64,000 nucleotides of DNA, taken from assembly GCF_019097845.1 (NCBI RefSeq), contig NZ_JAHRGM010000024.1:248001-312000 (forward strand), given 5' to 3'. The notes under the pieces were generated by a model, which was given only the letters and a program-made list of their open reading frames with translations, was not told where the DNA came from and ran no database searches. The stretch is from Sphingobium sp. AS12. GTDB lineage: Bacteria > Pseudomonadota > Alphaproteobacteria > Sphingomonadales > Sphingomonadaceae. Within the stretch, counting starts at the first letter, position 1. Every line of letters begins with the position of its first letter. Shown here piece by piece: positions 1 through 11,523 of this stretch. A program made the position numbers and the translations under genes.

Positions 1-1
1 C

Positions 2-1677
<1,676 letters not shown>

Positions 1678-1702
1678 GTCTGGCGCCTAAGTGATTTGAT
1701 GA

Positions 1703-1726
1703 AGGCCGCCGGGTGACCGGCGGCCT
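1703..1726 (+). other. Intergenic hairpin between atpA and atpG
   Basis: AGGCCGCCGG (1703-1712) pairs perfectly with CCGGCGGCCT (1717-1726) around a GTGA tetraloop of the GNRA type. No T-run follows, so it is not a classical terminator. A stable hairpin here could protect mRNA 3' ends or adjust alpha versus gamma subunit output, which is inference only. Confidence 0.6.
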
Positions 1727-1750
1727 CCCTACACTGAATTCGGGATTGAG

Positions 1751-2635
1751 ATGGCTAGCCTCAAAGAACTGAAGATCCGCATCGGGTCGGTCAAATCGAC
1801 CCAGAAGATCACCAAGGCGAAGCAGATGGTCGCCGCCGCGAAGCTGCGCAAGGCGCAGGCCGCAGCGGAGGCCGCGCGCCCCTATAGCAGCCGTCTGGAA
1901 GCCGTCGTCGCCTCGCTCGCCTCGAAGATTGCGGGCGGTTCGGGCGAAGGCGCGTCGCCGCTGCTGGCTGGCACGGGCAAAGATGACGTGCATCTGCTGG
2001 TCGTTGCCAACTCCGACCGTGGCCTGGCTGGCGCGTTCAACGCCAACATCGTCAAGGCCGCGCGCGCCAAGGCGGACGAGCTGATCGAACAGGGCAAGAC
2101 GGTCAAATTCTATCTGATCGGTCGCAAGGGCCGTCCGGTGATCAACCGCATGTATCCCGGCCAGATCGTCGCCCAATATGACACGACCGGCGCGAAGCAG
2201 CCTGGTTACGATCAGGCACACGCCATCGCTGGCGAGCTGACCGACATGTATCTGAACGGCAAGTTCGACGTCGCGCATCTCTTCTACTCGCGCTTCAAGT
2301 CGGCGCTGGCGCAGATCCCGACCGAACAGCAGATCATTCCCGTCAAGATCCCCGCCGACGCCGACCGCAACGCCATCGCCGCGACGGTCGAATATGAACC
2401 GAGCGAGGAAGCGATCCTGGACGACCTGCTGCCGCGCAACGTCGCGATCCAGCTGTTCAAGGCGCTGCTGGAAAATAACGCATCCGAACAGGGCGCTTCG
2501 ATGACCGCGATGGACAATGCCACGCGCAACGCAGGCGACCTGATCAACAAGCTGACGATCCAGTATAACCGCAGCCGCCAGGCCGCGATCACCACCGAAC
2601 TCGTTGAAATCATTTCGGGCGCTGAAGCCCTCTAA
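1751..2635 (+). CDS. atpG: F1F0 ATP synthase subunit gamma
   Basis: This is the central rotor shaft of F1, coupling c-ring rotation to catalysis. The protein has 294 residues. The N-terminus [20 protein letters not shown] is the signature long helix, and the C-terminal helix has the expected [18 protein letters not shown] motif. Both ends form the coiled coil inside the alpha3beta3 ring. ATG 1751 follows a GGGATTGAG stretch that can serve as a ribosome binding site. It lies 24 bp upstream of atpD in the same operon. Confidence 0.98.
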   Translation: MASLKELKIRIGSVKSTQKITKAKQMVAAAKLRKAQAAAEAARPYSSRLEAVVASLASKIAGGSGEGASPLLAGTGKDDVHLLVVANSDRGLAGAFNANIVKAARAKADELIEQGKTVKFYLIGRKGRPVINRMYPGQIVAQYDTTGAKQPGYDQAHAIAGELTDMYLNGKFDVAHLFYSRFKSALAQIPTEQQIIPVKIPADADRNAIAATVEYEPSEEAILDDLLPRNVAIQLFKALLENNASEQGASMTAMDNATRNAGDLINKLTIQYNRSRQAAITTELVEIISGAEAL

Positions 2636-4105
<1,470 letters not shown>

Positions 4106-4114
4106 ATCCAAATT

Positions 4115-4206
4115 CCCCTCCCGCTTGCGGGAGGGGCAGGGGAGGGCCTGTCATGGGCGATCCCTGACCAACATCCCCTCCCCCGACCCCTCCCTAAAGG
4201 GAGGGG
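4115..4206. repeat. Double-hairpin REP-like element between atpD and atpC
   Basis: The first hairpin is CCCCTCCCGC-TT-GCGGGAGGGG (4115-4136). The second is CCCCTCCC-TAAA-GGGAGGGG (4187-4206). Between them, GGGGAGGG (4139-4146) can pair with CCCTCCCC on the other side (about 4175-4184), so the whole unit folds as a Y or cruciform. Similar units occur at 30027-30125, 47269-47359 and 63973-64000. No transposase is visible in this window. Confidence 0.85.
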
Positions 4207-4218
4207 GGAGTAAGAAAA

Positions 4219-4473
4219 ATGGCACTGCATTTTGAACTCGTGACCCCCGAAAAGCTCTTCCGGTCGGAGGATGTCTATCAGGTCGTGGTGCCCGGCACCG
4301 ATGGCGACTTCGGCGTGCTGGAGGGTCATGCGCCCTTCATGTCGACCGTGCGCGACGGCAGCATCCAGATCTATGCGACCGCAGGGTCCACGCCGGAAAT
4401 CATCCCGGTCGAGGGTGGCTTTGCCGAGGTCAATGAAAAGGGTCTGACGGTCCTGGCCGAAAAAGTCGGCTGA
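4219..4473 (+). CDS. atpC: F1F0 ATP synthase subunit epsilon, short form
   Basis: This is the rotor subunit at the foot of gamma. The protein is only 84 residues, against about 130-140 in many bacteria. The N-terminal beta-sandwich domain is present ([20 protein letters not shown] and the [18 protein letters not shown] motif), and the sequence ends at AEKVG with no C-terminal helical hairpin. Short epsilon subunits are, to my knowledge, usual in several alphaproteobacteria, so this is probably natural rather than truncated. ATG 4219 follows GGGGGGAGTAAGAAAA, a purine-rich ribosome binding site partly supplied by the palindromic element. Confidence 0.95.
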   Translation: MALHFELVTPEKLFRSEDVYQVVVPGTDGDFGVLEGHAPFMSTVRDGSIQIYATAGSTPEIIPVEGGFAEVNEKGLTVLAEKVG

Positions 4474-4516
4474 TCACGGCACCTGACAACCGGGCCGACG
4501 TGGCGCGGTCATCCAG

Positions 4517-4543
4517 AGGGGCGCTCGACAGCGCCCCTTTTTG
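4517..4543 (+). terminator. Rho-independent terminator of the atp operon
   Basis: AGGGGCGCT (4517-4525) pairs with AGCGCCCCT (4530-4538) around a CGAC loop, a perfect 9-bp GC-rich stem. A T-run follows directly (4538-4542). It lies 44 bp after the atpC stop and before the convergent YciI-like gene. Confidence 0.85.
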
Positions 4544-4551
4544 TTGGGCGG

Positions 4552-4905
4552 TCACTCGTAAAAGGGCCGGATTTCAATCTCGCTGGGTCCGGGCATCGGA
4601 TTGGGGCAGCGTTTGGCCCAGGCAACCGCTTCGTCCATGTCCGCGACATTCCAGAGCCAGAAACCGGCCACCTGATCACGGCTGGGCGTGAACGGCCCGT
4701 CGATCACCGTACGATCCGCGCCGTCGAATGCGATGCGCTTGCCCTGCGACGTGGGCGTCAGGCCATCAGCAGCAACCAATATGCCAGCGTCGCGCAAGGC
4801 GTCATTATAGCGACCCATCGCCGCCATCATCTCGCTCGTCCAGGGTTCGGGGAACAGGCCGGTTTCGCTCTCCGGCGTCGCCTTCACCAGCACCATCACA
4901 CGCAT
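4552..4905 (-). CDS. YciI-like (DGPF domain) family protein
   Basis: A small cytoplasmic protein of 117 residues in the YciI/DGPF superfamily, a ferredoxin-like fold of unknown biochemical function, often encoded near ECF sigma factors. The N-terminus MRVMVLVKATPESE and the central VIDGPFTPSRDQVAGFWLW with its DGPF motif are typical, and the C-terminus ends in a conserved EIEIRPFYE. It converges on the atp operon terminator. There is no sigma factor neighbour here, so its context gives no function. Confidence 0.85.
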   Translation of the reverse strand: MRVMVLVKATPESETGLFPEPWTSEMMAAMGRYNDALRDAGILVAADGLTPTSQGKRIAFDGADRTVIDGPFTPSRDQVAGFWLWNVADMDEAVAWAKRCPNPMPGPSEIEIRPFYE

Positions 4906-5023
4906 TATTTGCCTCCCGATCGCTTATGACAGTCTCCGCAATCGGCGGACAGGCCGCAACAATTATTACGCATCATCAATCGCCGATTGCCGCGCCTCCC
5001 CAGCCTTGCCATGAACAGGGCCG

Positions 5024-6517
5024 ATGACCGTCCCGTCCCCTGCCCGTGCCGTCCAGCGCCCTTTGCCCGGCGGCTGGCTGATCGCCCTGCTGGTCGGCTG
5101 GCTGGGCGTCGACCAGCTGCTATTGTGGCGCTTTCTGGATGTCATGCCGCTCTGGGCCTATGGGTTGGGCGCGCTGCTGGTAGCGACGCTCTGTGTCGCC
5201 GTCGTCCGGTTGGCGCACAGCTTTGCCGGGCCGACGCCTGCGACATGGATCTTCTGCATCGGGGTTGCGACCATCTTGCTGATGCTGGGGGGAGAGGGCC
5301 GTTTCTTCTACGCCAATATCGACTGGCAGGTGCGGTTTGCGGTGCTGCGCGACATGAGCGTCAATCCCTGGCCCTTCGTCTATACCGCGCGCGGCAAAGC
5401 GGACGTGTTGCGCGCCCCGATCGGCATGTTCCTGATGCCTGCACTGGCGGCCAAGGCGCTGGGCGGACGCGCCGCCGACATCGCGCTGCTGGTCCAGAAC
5501 AGCCTGCTGCTCGGCACGTTGCTGGCGCTGGGGTCCACCCTGTTTGCGACGCGCCGCGCCAGGCTGATCGCGTTGGTCGTCGTCATCGGGTTCAGCGGCC
5601 TCGACGCGCTGGGTCGCATCCTGTTTCGCGGCGGGCTGTCGGATCATCTCGAAAACTGGGCCTATCTCCAATATTCATCGACCATCACGCTCGCCTTCTG
5701 GGTGCCGCAACATGCACTGGCGGGCTGGATCGGCGCGCTCGGCTTCCTGCTGTGGCGGGCGGAGAAGCTGCCGCTAGGCGTCTATCTGACGCTGCTGCCT
5801 TTGACCGCGCTCTGGTCGCCGCTGGGGCTGATGGGCGCAATGCCATTCGCGGCGCTCGCGGGCGTCCGCAGTTTGCGCGCGCGCGCCATCCGCCCCGCTG
5901 ACATCGTCCTCCCCGCGCTCACCACCCTGCTCTGCCTCCCCGGCCTGCTCTATCTGAGCGCGGCGGGTGATGGGGTCGGCGTGCGGCTGATGGCGCTGTC
6001 GCCGCTGCAATGGGGCCTGTTCGAGCTGCTGGAAGTGCTGGTCTATGTCGCGCCGCTGGCACTTCTGGTCCATCGTCTGCGCTTTGGCCGCGATACGCTG
6101 GCGCTGCTGACATTGTGGCTGATCGCCATCCCCTTCGTCCAGATTGGCGCGTCCACCGATTTCATGATGCGCGGGTCGATCTGCGCATTGACGATACTGG
6201 CCGTCATGGTCGCCGATGCCCTTCTAGGCACACAACGCGCGCGCGTGCCGCTGGTCGTGCTGCTGGCGATCGGGTCCGTCACTGGCATTGTGGAAATCCG
6301 CCGGGCGCTGGCGCATCCCGCCGCGCCGCAGGTCCGATGCAGCCTGTTCAAGGCATGGCATCAGAGTTTTGGCGATTTTCCGATCGACTCCTATGTCGCG
6401 CCATTGGGCAAGATGCCGACGCTGGTGCGGCCCGCCAATCCCGCGCCGGTCAATGCCATCGAACCCGCCCGCTGCTGGGACGGGCCATGGCACCATCCCG
6501 ACGAACCGTCAGGCTGA
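5024..6517 (+). CDS. Polytopic membrane protein, possible GT-C type envelope enzyme
   Basis: I do not recognise a named family. The protein has 497 residues with about ten hydrophobic helices spread along the length, a short charged loop after helix three (GEGRFFYANIDWQ), and a soluble-looking C-terminal tail of about 70 residues rich in Pro and Trp (CWDGPWHHPDE). The layout resembles integral-membrane glycosyltransferases or their homologues. The neighbours are a GT2 glycosyltransferase and a methyltransferase on the opposite strand and another polytopic protein at 8335, which supports an envelope glycan role by context only. The last nine bases overlap the convergent methyltransferase gene. 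Confidence 0.75.
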   Translation: MTVPSPARAVQRPLPGGWLIALLVGWLGVDQLLLWRFLDVMPLWAYGLGALLVATLCVAVVRLAHSFAGPTPATWIFCIGVATILLMLGGEGRFFYANIDWQVRFAVLRDMSVNPWPFVYTARGKADVLRAPIGMFLMPALAAKALGGRAADIALLVQNSLLLGTLLALGSTLFATRRARLIALVVVIGFSGLDALGRILFRGGLSDHLENWAYLQYSSTITLAFWVPQHALAGWIGALGFLLWRAEKLPLGVYLTLLPLTALWSPLGLMGAMPFAALAGVRSLRARAIRPADIVLPALTTLLCLPGLLYLSAAGDGVGVRLMALSPLQWGLFELLEVLVYVAPLALLVHRLRFGRDTLALLTLWLIAIPFVQIGASTDFMMRGSICALTILAVMVADALLGTQRARVPLVVLLAIGSVTGIVEIRRALAHPAAPQVRCSLFKAWHQSFGDFPIDSYVAPLGKMPTLVRPANPAPVNAIEPARCWDGPWHHPDEPSG

Positions 6518-7234
6518 CAAGATCGCGTAGAGCGACAGGCCGATCGGGAAGCGCACGCGGCCAAGCAGATGCTGTTCCCAGCCGAAGATCCGTCGCAACA
6601 TGCCATTGACCGGTGGCGATGGCTGCGCGTCCAGCCCGCCCTTGCGACCCAACAGCCGGTGCGCGGTGCGGGTCGCGACCGCAAGGGGAAAGAGCAGGCT
6701 GTTGAAATAGCCGATCGCCTCGACCTTCAGTCCCGCCTCCTGCGCCACCGCGCGCAGCCCGGCCAGCGTATAGCGGCGCTTATGATGGTGCAGCACGTCA
6801 TGGTCGGACCAGAGCCAGGGCACTGCCGGAACGGTGAGCAAGATCCTGCCCCCCTCCGCCAGTCGCGCGCGCAAAGCGGCAAGCGAGGCGCGATCCTCCT
6901 CCACATGCTCCAGCACATCGAGCAGGGCGATCAGGTCATAGCGCGCGCCATCAAAGCCGATCCGGCCCGGAAGCATTCCCGGCTCGATCCGCGCGATCCC
7001 CCGTTCATTCGCATGGCGGCGCGCGTCATCATCATATTCCAGCGCATCGACGCTGCCATGGCGCGCCAGCATCGCCAGATTGCCGCCGGTGCCGCAGCCC
7101 GCCTCCAATATGCGCGCGTCGGCGCGCGGCGCGATCCGGGTGCGGATCAACGCGTCCAATATGGCGCGACGGGCGACGAACCACCAATGGCTCCCCTCCT
7201 GCGCGCTCAGGCTCGCATAGGCTGATCGGTCCAT
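6509..7234 (-). CDS. Class I SAM-dependent methyltransferase
   Basis: The protein has 241 residues. A Rossmann-type SAM-binding motif is visible as ILEAGCGTGGNLAMLARHG at about residue 43, with the acidic end of strand two in ALEYDDDA and a motif LIALLDVLEHVEED typical of Methyltransf_11/23 families. A C-terminal hydrophobic stretch (YFNSLLFPLAVATRTAHRLLG) suggests membrane association. Its start lies inside the end of the upstream glycosyltransferase gene (28-bp overlap), so the two are probably translated together. The pair resembles lipid-linked sugar modification modules. The substrate is unknown. Confidence 0.85.
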   Translation of the reverse strand: MDRSAYASLSAQEGSHWWFVARRAILDALIRTRIAPRADARILEAGCGTGGNLAMLARHGSVDALEYDDDARRHANERGIARIEPGMLPGRIGFDGARYDLIALLDVLEHVEEDRASLAALRARLAEGGRILLTVPAVPWLWSDHDVLHHHKRRYTLAGLRAVAQEAGLKVEAIGYFNSLLFPLAVATRTAHRLLGRKGGLDAQPSPPVNGMLRRIFGWEQHLLGRVRFPIGLSLYAILSA

Positions 7235-8217
7235 TGGTCCTCTTCCCTGATTGGCGTGGCGACCGGGGCCACCACCGCGGTCGACTGATCCGCAACCACA
7301 TAGAGCGGCCGCTGCCGCACTTCGCGCGCGACCCGGCCGAGATATTCGCCGATGATGCCAAGACTGAGCAAATTAAGGCCACCCAGGCCCAGCACCGCGA
7401 CCATGATGGAGGCATAGCCGGGCGTATCGACCCCGGTGATGATCGTATGCGCGACCAGAAAGGCGGCATAGGCAAAGGCCAGGCAGGCGATGCCGCCGCC
7501 AATATAGGACCAGATGCGCAATGGCATGGTGGTCGATGCGGTGATGCCGTCAATCGCCAGCGACCAGAGCTTGCCCAGCCGCCATTTGGTCGTCCCCGTC
7601 CCGCGCGCGGCACGGGCATAATCGACCGTGGCGACGCGAAAGCCGATCCAGCTGAACAACCCCTTGTTGAACCGTGCCTGTTCGCCCAGTTGCTTGATGA
7701 CGTCCACGGCCTGCCGGTCGAGCAGGCGGAAATCGCCGACATTTTCGGGGATGGGATAATCGGACAGGCGGTTGAGCAGGCGGTAAAATCCCCGCGCGCT
7801 CGTCCGCTTGAACCAGCCATCCGTGGACCGATCGGTGCGGCGGGCGTTGATCACCTGCGCCCCAGCCCGCCAGTGGCGGACCATATCCACGATTACCTCT
7901 GGCGGGTCTTGCAGATCGACGTCGATCGGGATCACCGCATCGCCGCTGGCATGGTCGATCCCGGCGGCAAGCGCCGCTTCCTTGCCGAAATTGCGCGACA
8001 GGGTGATGCAACGCACATCGGGATTGAGCCGCGCCAATATGCCCAATATGTCGCCGGTCCGGTCGCTGCTACCGTCATTGACGAACAGATATTCGGCCCG
8101 CGCATCCGCGCCGATCAGCGCCAGCGCACGCCCCACCGCCGGACGCGCCGCCTCCAGAAACAGCGACAGGCTGTCCTGTTCGTTATAGACAGGGATGACG
8201 ATCGACAGGGTGCGCAT
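7207..8217 (-). CDS. GT2 family glycosyltransferase with C-terminal membrane helices
   Basis: The protein has 336 residues from the chosen ATG at 8217. It has the GT2 opening MRTLSIVIPVYNEQDSL, the nucleotide-binding GSSDRTGDILGIL region, the VDLQDPPEVI acidic motif, and the GTGTTKW loop typical of polyprenyl-phosphate glycosyltransferases (GtrB/DPM-like). Two hydrophobic helices follow at about residues 210-290. It probably transfers a sugar from a nucleotide donor to undecaprenyl phosphate. An in-frame start 26 codons upstream is possible, but homology-like sequence begins at MRTLS. It is coupled to the downstream methyltransferase. Confidence 0.88.
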   Translation of the reverse strand: MRTLSIVIPVYNEQDSLSLFLEAARPAVGRALALIGADARAEYLFVNDGSSDRTGDILGILARLNPDVRCITLSRNFGKEAALAAGIDHASGDAVIPIDVDLQDPPEVIVDMVRHWRAGAQVINARRTDRSTDGWFKRTSARGFYRLLNRLSDYPIPENVGDFRLLDRQAVDVIKQLGEQARFNKGLFSWIGFRVATVDYARAARGTGTTKWRLGKLWSLAIDGITASTTMPLRIWSYIGGGIACLAFAYAAFLVAHTIITGVDTPGYASIMVAVLGLGGLNLLSLGIIGEYLGRVAREVRQRPLYVVADQSTAVVAPVATPIREEDQWTDQPMRA

Positions 8218-8334
8218 GGGCGCGATGATCCTCACGGAAAAGCTGCCTCTGCTATCGGCCATAATGGTTAATGGAAGGTAAGGGCGCGCCGACATCCTTA
8301 CGCTTCATTTACCATATTGCGCCATCACCGGCCC

Positions 8335-9900
8335 ATGCGCGCCATCGCCTCCCTTGCCAGCCGTCATCCGCTCTGGACGCTGACCCTGCTGGGGTGTGTG
8401 CTGATGCTGCCTGCCCTGCTATGGGGACCGGGCGCGACGCACAGCCATCTCTATAATCATATGTGGACCCGCCATTTCGGCGAGCAGATGGCGGCGGGGC
8501 ATCTCTATGAACGCTGGCTACCGCGCAGTTTCGAGGGGCTGGGCAGCCCCACCTTCTATTTCTACCCGCCTCTGGCCTATTGGCTGTCGGGCGGGCTGAA
8601 CGCCATCGGCCTCACCGTGGGGCAGGCGATCACCGGCGCTGGCCTGCTGCTGATGATCGCGTCGGGACTGGCCATATATGCGTGGCTGGCTGCGCGCGGA
8701 ACGAGGCCGCTCTTGGGCGCGGCGCTTTACATGATCGCGCCCTATCATCTGTTCGACCTCTATGTGCGTGGCGCGCTGGCGGAATTTGCCGGGTTCGTCT
8801 GGTTGCCATTGATCGCACTGGGCATCCACTGGCTGCCGTCGCGGCGCGGGGTGGCCCTCCTTGCCAGCGCCTATGCTGCGCTGATCATGACCCATTTGCC
8901 GCTGGCGACACTGACCGGCCTGTTCCTGATCGCCCCGCTAATGCTCCAGCGGATCGTGCAGGATCGCACGACATTGCTGCCGGGTCTTGTCGCCGGGGTG
9001 ATGGCCTTTGCGCTCGCCGCTTTCTATCTGCTGCCCGCCGCCACGCTCCAGTCTCATATGTCCACGGCTTTGCTGTGGAGCGGCAAATATCAAGCGAGCG
9101 GCTGGTCAATCTGGCGCGAGGATGTCGAACTCTTCCCCTGTATCGCGCTGGGCCTCGTCCTGCTCGCCTGGCGCGCACGGTCGCTATGGACCGCGATCAC
9201 GGTCGGCACGGCATTGGCGGCGGTCAATCTGATCCCGTCATTGTGGAGCATCGACCTGCTCGACAAGGTGCAATTTCCCTGGCGTATCCTCGCCATCACC
9301 GAATTTGCCGCCATCACCGCGATTGCCACCTGCCCGCCCCGCCGCATCATCGCGATCGGCGCTAGCGTGGTGCTGGCCTTCCCGCTACTGCTCACCGGCC
9401 TGATCGCCAGCGCCCTGCTGCACATGCCGGTCGATTATGCCCGGATCGATCGGCACCAGCCCGACGCGCCGGAATATCTGCCCGCAGGATTTGACGCTTC
9501 GCTGGTCGATCGGGTCGATCGCTGGACTGACCTTGGCCGCTATGCCAGCCTCCAGCGCGGCGACGACATCACCGTCACCCGCCCCGGCCCCGTGACGATC
9601 GGCCATGCCGCCTTCCCGATCTGGCAGGTGACACGCAATGGGCAGGCGGTGGCAAGCCACGGCCCGCTGATCCGCTTCGATGCCCGGCCCGGCACCTACA
9701 GTATCAAACGGGTACGGCTGTGGCAGGAAAAAGTCGGCGCGGCGATCAGCCTGATCGCGCTGCTGGGGCTGGCGCTGCTGATCCTTCGCCGCCGCATTAG
9801 CCATTTGTCAAAGTTTCCATCTTATTCACCTTCCCAAGCCCTATCTGATCGGCCTTCTTTCGGGCGGCTTCGATCGCGAATTACTGGCGGAGACCTATGA
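8335..9900 (+). CDS. Polytopic membrane protein, PTPS-related domain type
   Basis: The protein has 521 residues from ATG 8335, with about eleven predicted membrane helices. The first periplasmic loop carries HLYERWLPRSFEGLGSPTFY and the YPPLAYWL motif, which I recognise as characteristic of large bacterial membrane proteins annotated as 6-pyruvoyl-tetrahydropterin synthase related, a group that looks like GT-C glycosyltransferases. A soluble domain of about 100 residues follows near the C-terminus. The last 30 residues (Ser/Pro/Arg-rich) look poorly conserved. The stop overlaps the cpaF start as ATGA, which couples translation of the two. Confidence 0.78.
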   Translation: MRAIASLASRHPLWTLTLLGCVLMLPALLWGPGATHSHLYNHMWTRHFGEQMAAGHLYERWLPRSFEGLGSPTFYFYPPLAYWLSGGLNAIGLTVGQAITGAGLLLMIASGLAIYAWLAARGTRPLLGAALYMIAPYHLFDLYVRGALAEFAGFVWLPLIALGIHWLPSRRGVALLASAYAALIMTHLPLATLTGLFLIAPLMLQRIVQDRTTLLPGLVAGVMAFALAAFYLLPAATLQSHMSTALLWSGKYQASGWSIWREDVELFPCIALGLVLLAWRARSLWTAITVGTALAAVNLIPSLWSIDLLDKVQFPWRILAITEFAAITAIATCPPRRIIAIGASVVLAFPLLLTGLIASALLHMPVDYARIDRHQPDAPEYLPAGFDASLVDRVDRWTDLGRYASLQRGDDITVTRPGPVTIGHAAFPIWQVTRNGQAVASHGPLIRFDARPGTYSIKRVRLWQEKVGAAISLIALLGLALLILRRRISHLSKFPSYSPSQALSDRPSFGRLRSRITGGDL

Positions 9901-11426
9901 GCGCCTTTGGACGGAAAAATGGACCTGCTGGCATCAAGCCCGGCTTTGGCGTCGCCCGGCCGATGCAGGGCGGCGGCGCGCCCAAGGACGAACCGCGCGG
10001 CGGTGACCAGTTCCCCCCGCTCGATATTGCCGCCTTGCCCGGCGAAACCAGCTTCGATCCGCTCACCGCGCCGACCAGCCAGATGCAGCGCAATGCCGAT
10101 GCCATCCAGCGCCTGTCCGACCGCGCCAATCATGAACATGTGGCTGACGCCGGGCCGCAGGGCTTTGAAGCTAGCGTTCACAAGATCAAGGAACAGGTGC
10201 TGCCCCGCCTGTTGGAGCGCGTCGATCCTGAAGCTGCCGCCACCCTGACCAAGGATGAGCTGGCAGAGGAATTTCGCCCGATCATCATGGAAGTGCTGGC
10301 GGAGTTGAAGCTGACCCTCAACCGGCGCGAACAGTTCGCGCTGGAAAAGGTGCTGGTCGATGAACTGCTGGGCCTGGGGCCGCTTGAGGAATTGCTGTCC
10401 GACCCGGACGTGACCGACATCATGGTCAACGGCCCGGACCAGACCTATATCGAAAAGAAGGGCAAGCTGATAATTGCCCCGATCAAGTTTCGGGACGAGG
10501 AGCATCTGTTCCAGATCGCGCAGCGGATCGTCAGCAAGGTCGGCCGCCGCGTCGACCAGACCACCCCGCTGGCCGACGCCCGCCTGCCCGACGGCAGCCG
10601 CGTTAACGTCATCGTGCCGCCGCTGTCCCTGCGCGGCACCGCCATCTCGATTCGTAAGTTTTCGGCCAAGCCGATCACCATAGACATGCTGTCGCAATGG
10701 GGCGCGATGAGCCCCAAGATGGCGACCGCACTCAAGATCGCCGGCGCCTGCCGCTTCAACATCGTCATTTCGGGCGGCACCGGTTCGGGCAAGACGACGA
10801 TGCTCAATGCCCTGTCGAAGATGATCGATCCGGGTGAGCGCGTGCTGACGATCGAGGACGCCGCCGAATTGCGGTTGCAACAGCCACACTGGCTGCCTCT
10901 GGAAACCCGCCCGGCCAATCTGGAGGGCAATGGCGCCATCACCATCGGCGATCTGGTCAAGAACGCCCTGCGTATGCGCCCGGACCGGATCATCTTGGGC
11001 GAAATTCGTGGCGCGGAATGTTTCGATCTGCTCGCCGCGATGAACACGGGCCATGACGGCTCCATGTGTACGCTCCACGCCAACTCACCCCGTGAGTGCC
11101 TGGGCCGTATGGAAAATATGATCCTGATGGGGGACATTAAAATCCCCAAGGAAGCTATTTCCAAGCAGATCGCCGACTCGGTGGATCTGATCATCCAGGT
11201 CAAGCGTCTGCGCGACGGTTCGCGCCGCATCACCAACGTGACCGAGGTGATTGGCATGGAAGGCGACGTCATCGTCACCCAGGAATTGTTCAAATTCGAA
11301 TATCATGACGAGGACGACAGCGGCAAAATCGTCGGCGAATATCGGTCGATGGGCCTGCGTCCCTACACGCTGGACAAGGCGCGCATGTTCGGCTTCGACC
11401 AGCCTTTCTTGGAAGCCTGCCTGTAA
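9897..11426 (+). CDS. cpaF: CpaF/TadA-family secretion ATPase
   Basis: A hexameric ATPase that powers Tad/Flp pilus assembly in the cytoplasm. The protein has 509 residues, with a disordered Gly/Pro-rich N-terminus of about 80 residues, the N-terminal all-helical domain, Walker A SGGTGSGKTTM near residue 290, the Asp box, Walker B RIILGEIRGAE and the His box NTGHDGSMCTLHAN. All catalytic motifs look intact. Oddly, no other tad or cpa gene lies nearby, and the upstream partner is a membrane protein overlapping by four bases. It may serve a tad locus elsewhere or a distinct machine. Confidence 0.93.
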   Translation: MSAFGRKNGPAGIKPGFGVARPMQGGGAPKDEPRGGDQFPPLDIAALPGETSFDPLTAPTSQMQRNADAIQRLSDRANHEHVADAGPQGFEASVHKIKEQVLPRLLERVDPEAAATLTKDELAEEFRPIIMEVLAELKLTLNRREQFALEKVLVDELLGLGPLEELLSDPDVTDIMVNGPDQTYIEKKGKLIIAPIKFRDEEHLFQIAQRIVSKVGRRVDQTTPLADARLPDGSRVNVIVPPLSLRGTAISIRKFSAKPITIDMLSQWGAMSPKMATALKIAGACRFNIVISGGTGSGKTTMLNALSKMIDPGERVLTIEDAAELRLQQPHWLPLETRPANLEGNGAITIGDLVKNALRMRPDRIILGEIRGAECFDLLAAMNTGHDGSMCTLHANSPRECLGRMENMILMGDIKIPKEAISKQIADSVDLIIQVKRLRDGSRRITNVTEVIGMEGDVIVTQELFKFEYHDEDDSGKIVGEYRSMGLRPYTLDKARMFGFDQPFLEACL

Positions 11427-11434
11427 GGAATCAT

Positions 11435-11460
11435 GGCTGGAAGGGATTTCCCCTCCAGCC
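11435..11460 (+). terminator. Hairpin after cpaF, possible terminator without T-run
   Basis: GGCTGGAAGGG (11435-11445) pairs with CCCCTCCAGCC (11450-11460) with one mismatch around an ATTT loop. It begins nine bases after the cpaF stop. There is no T-run, so a rho-independent role is uncertain. Confidence 0.45.
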
Positions 11461-11523
11461 CCCTTGCTTCCACTCGCTACGACCGGCACACCCCTCTCCT
11501 GACCTATCAAGAGAGGACTGCCG

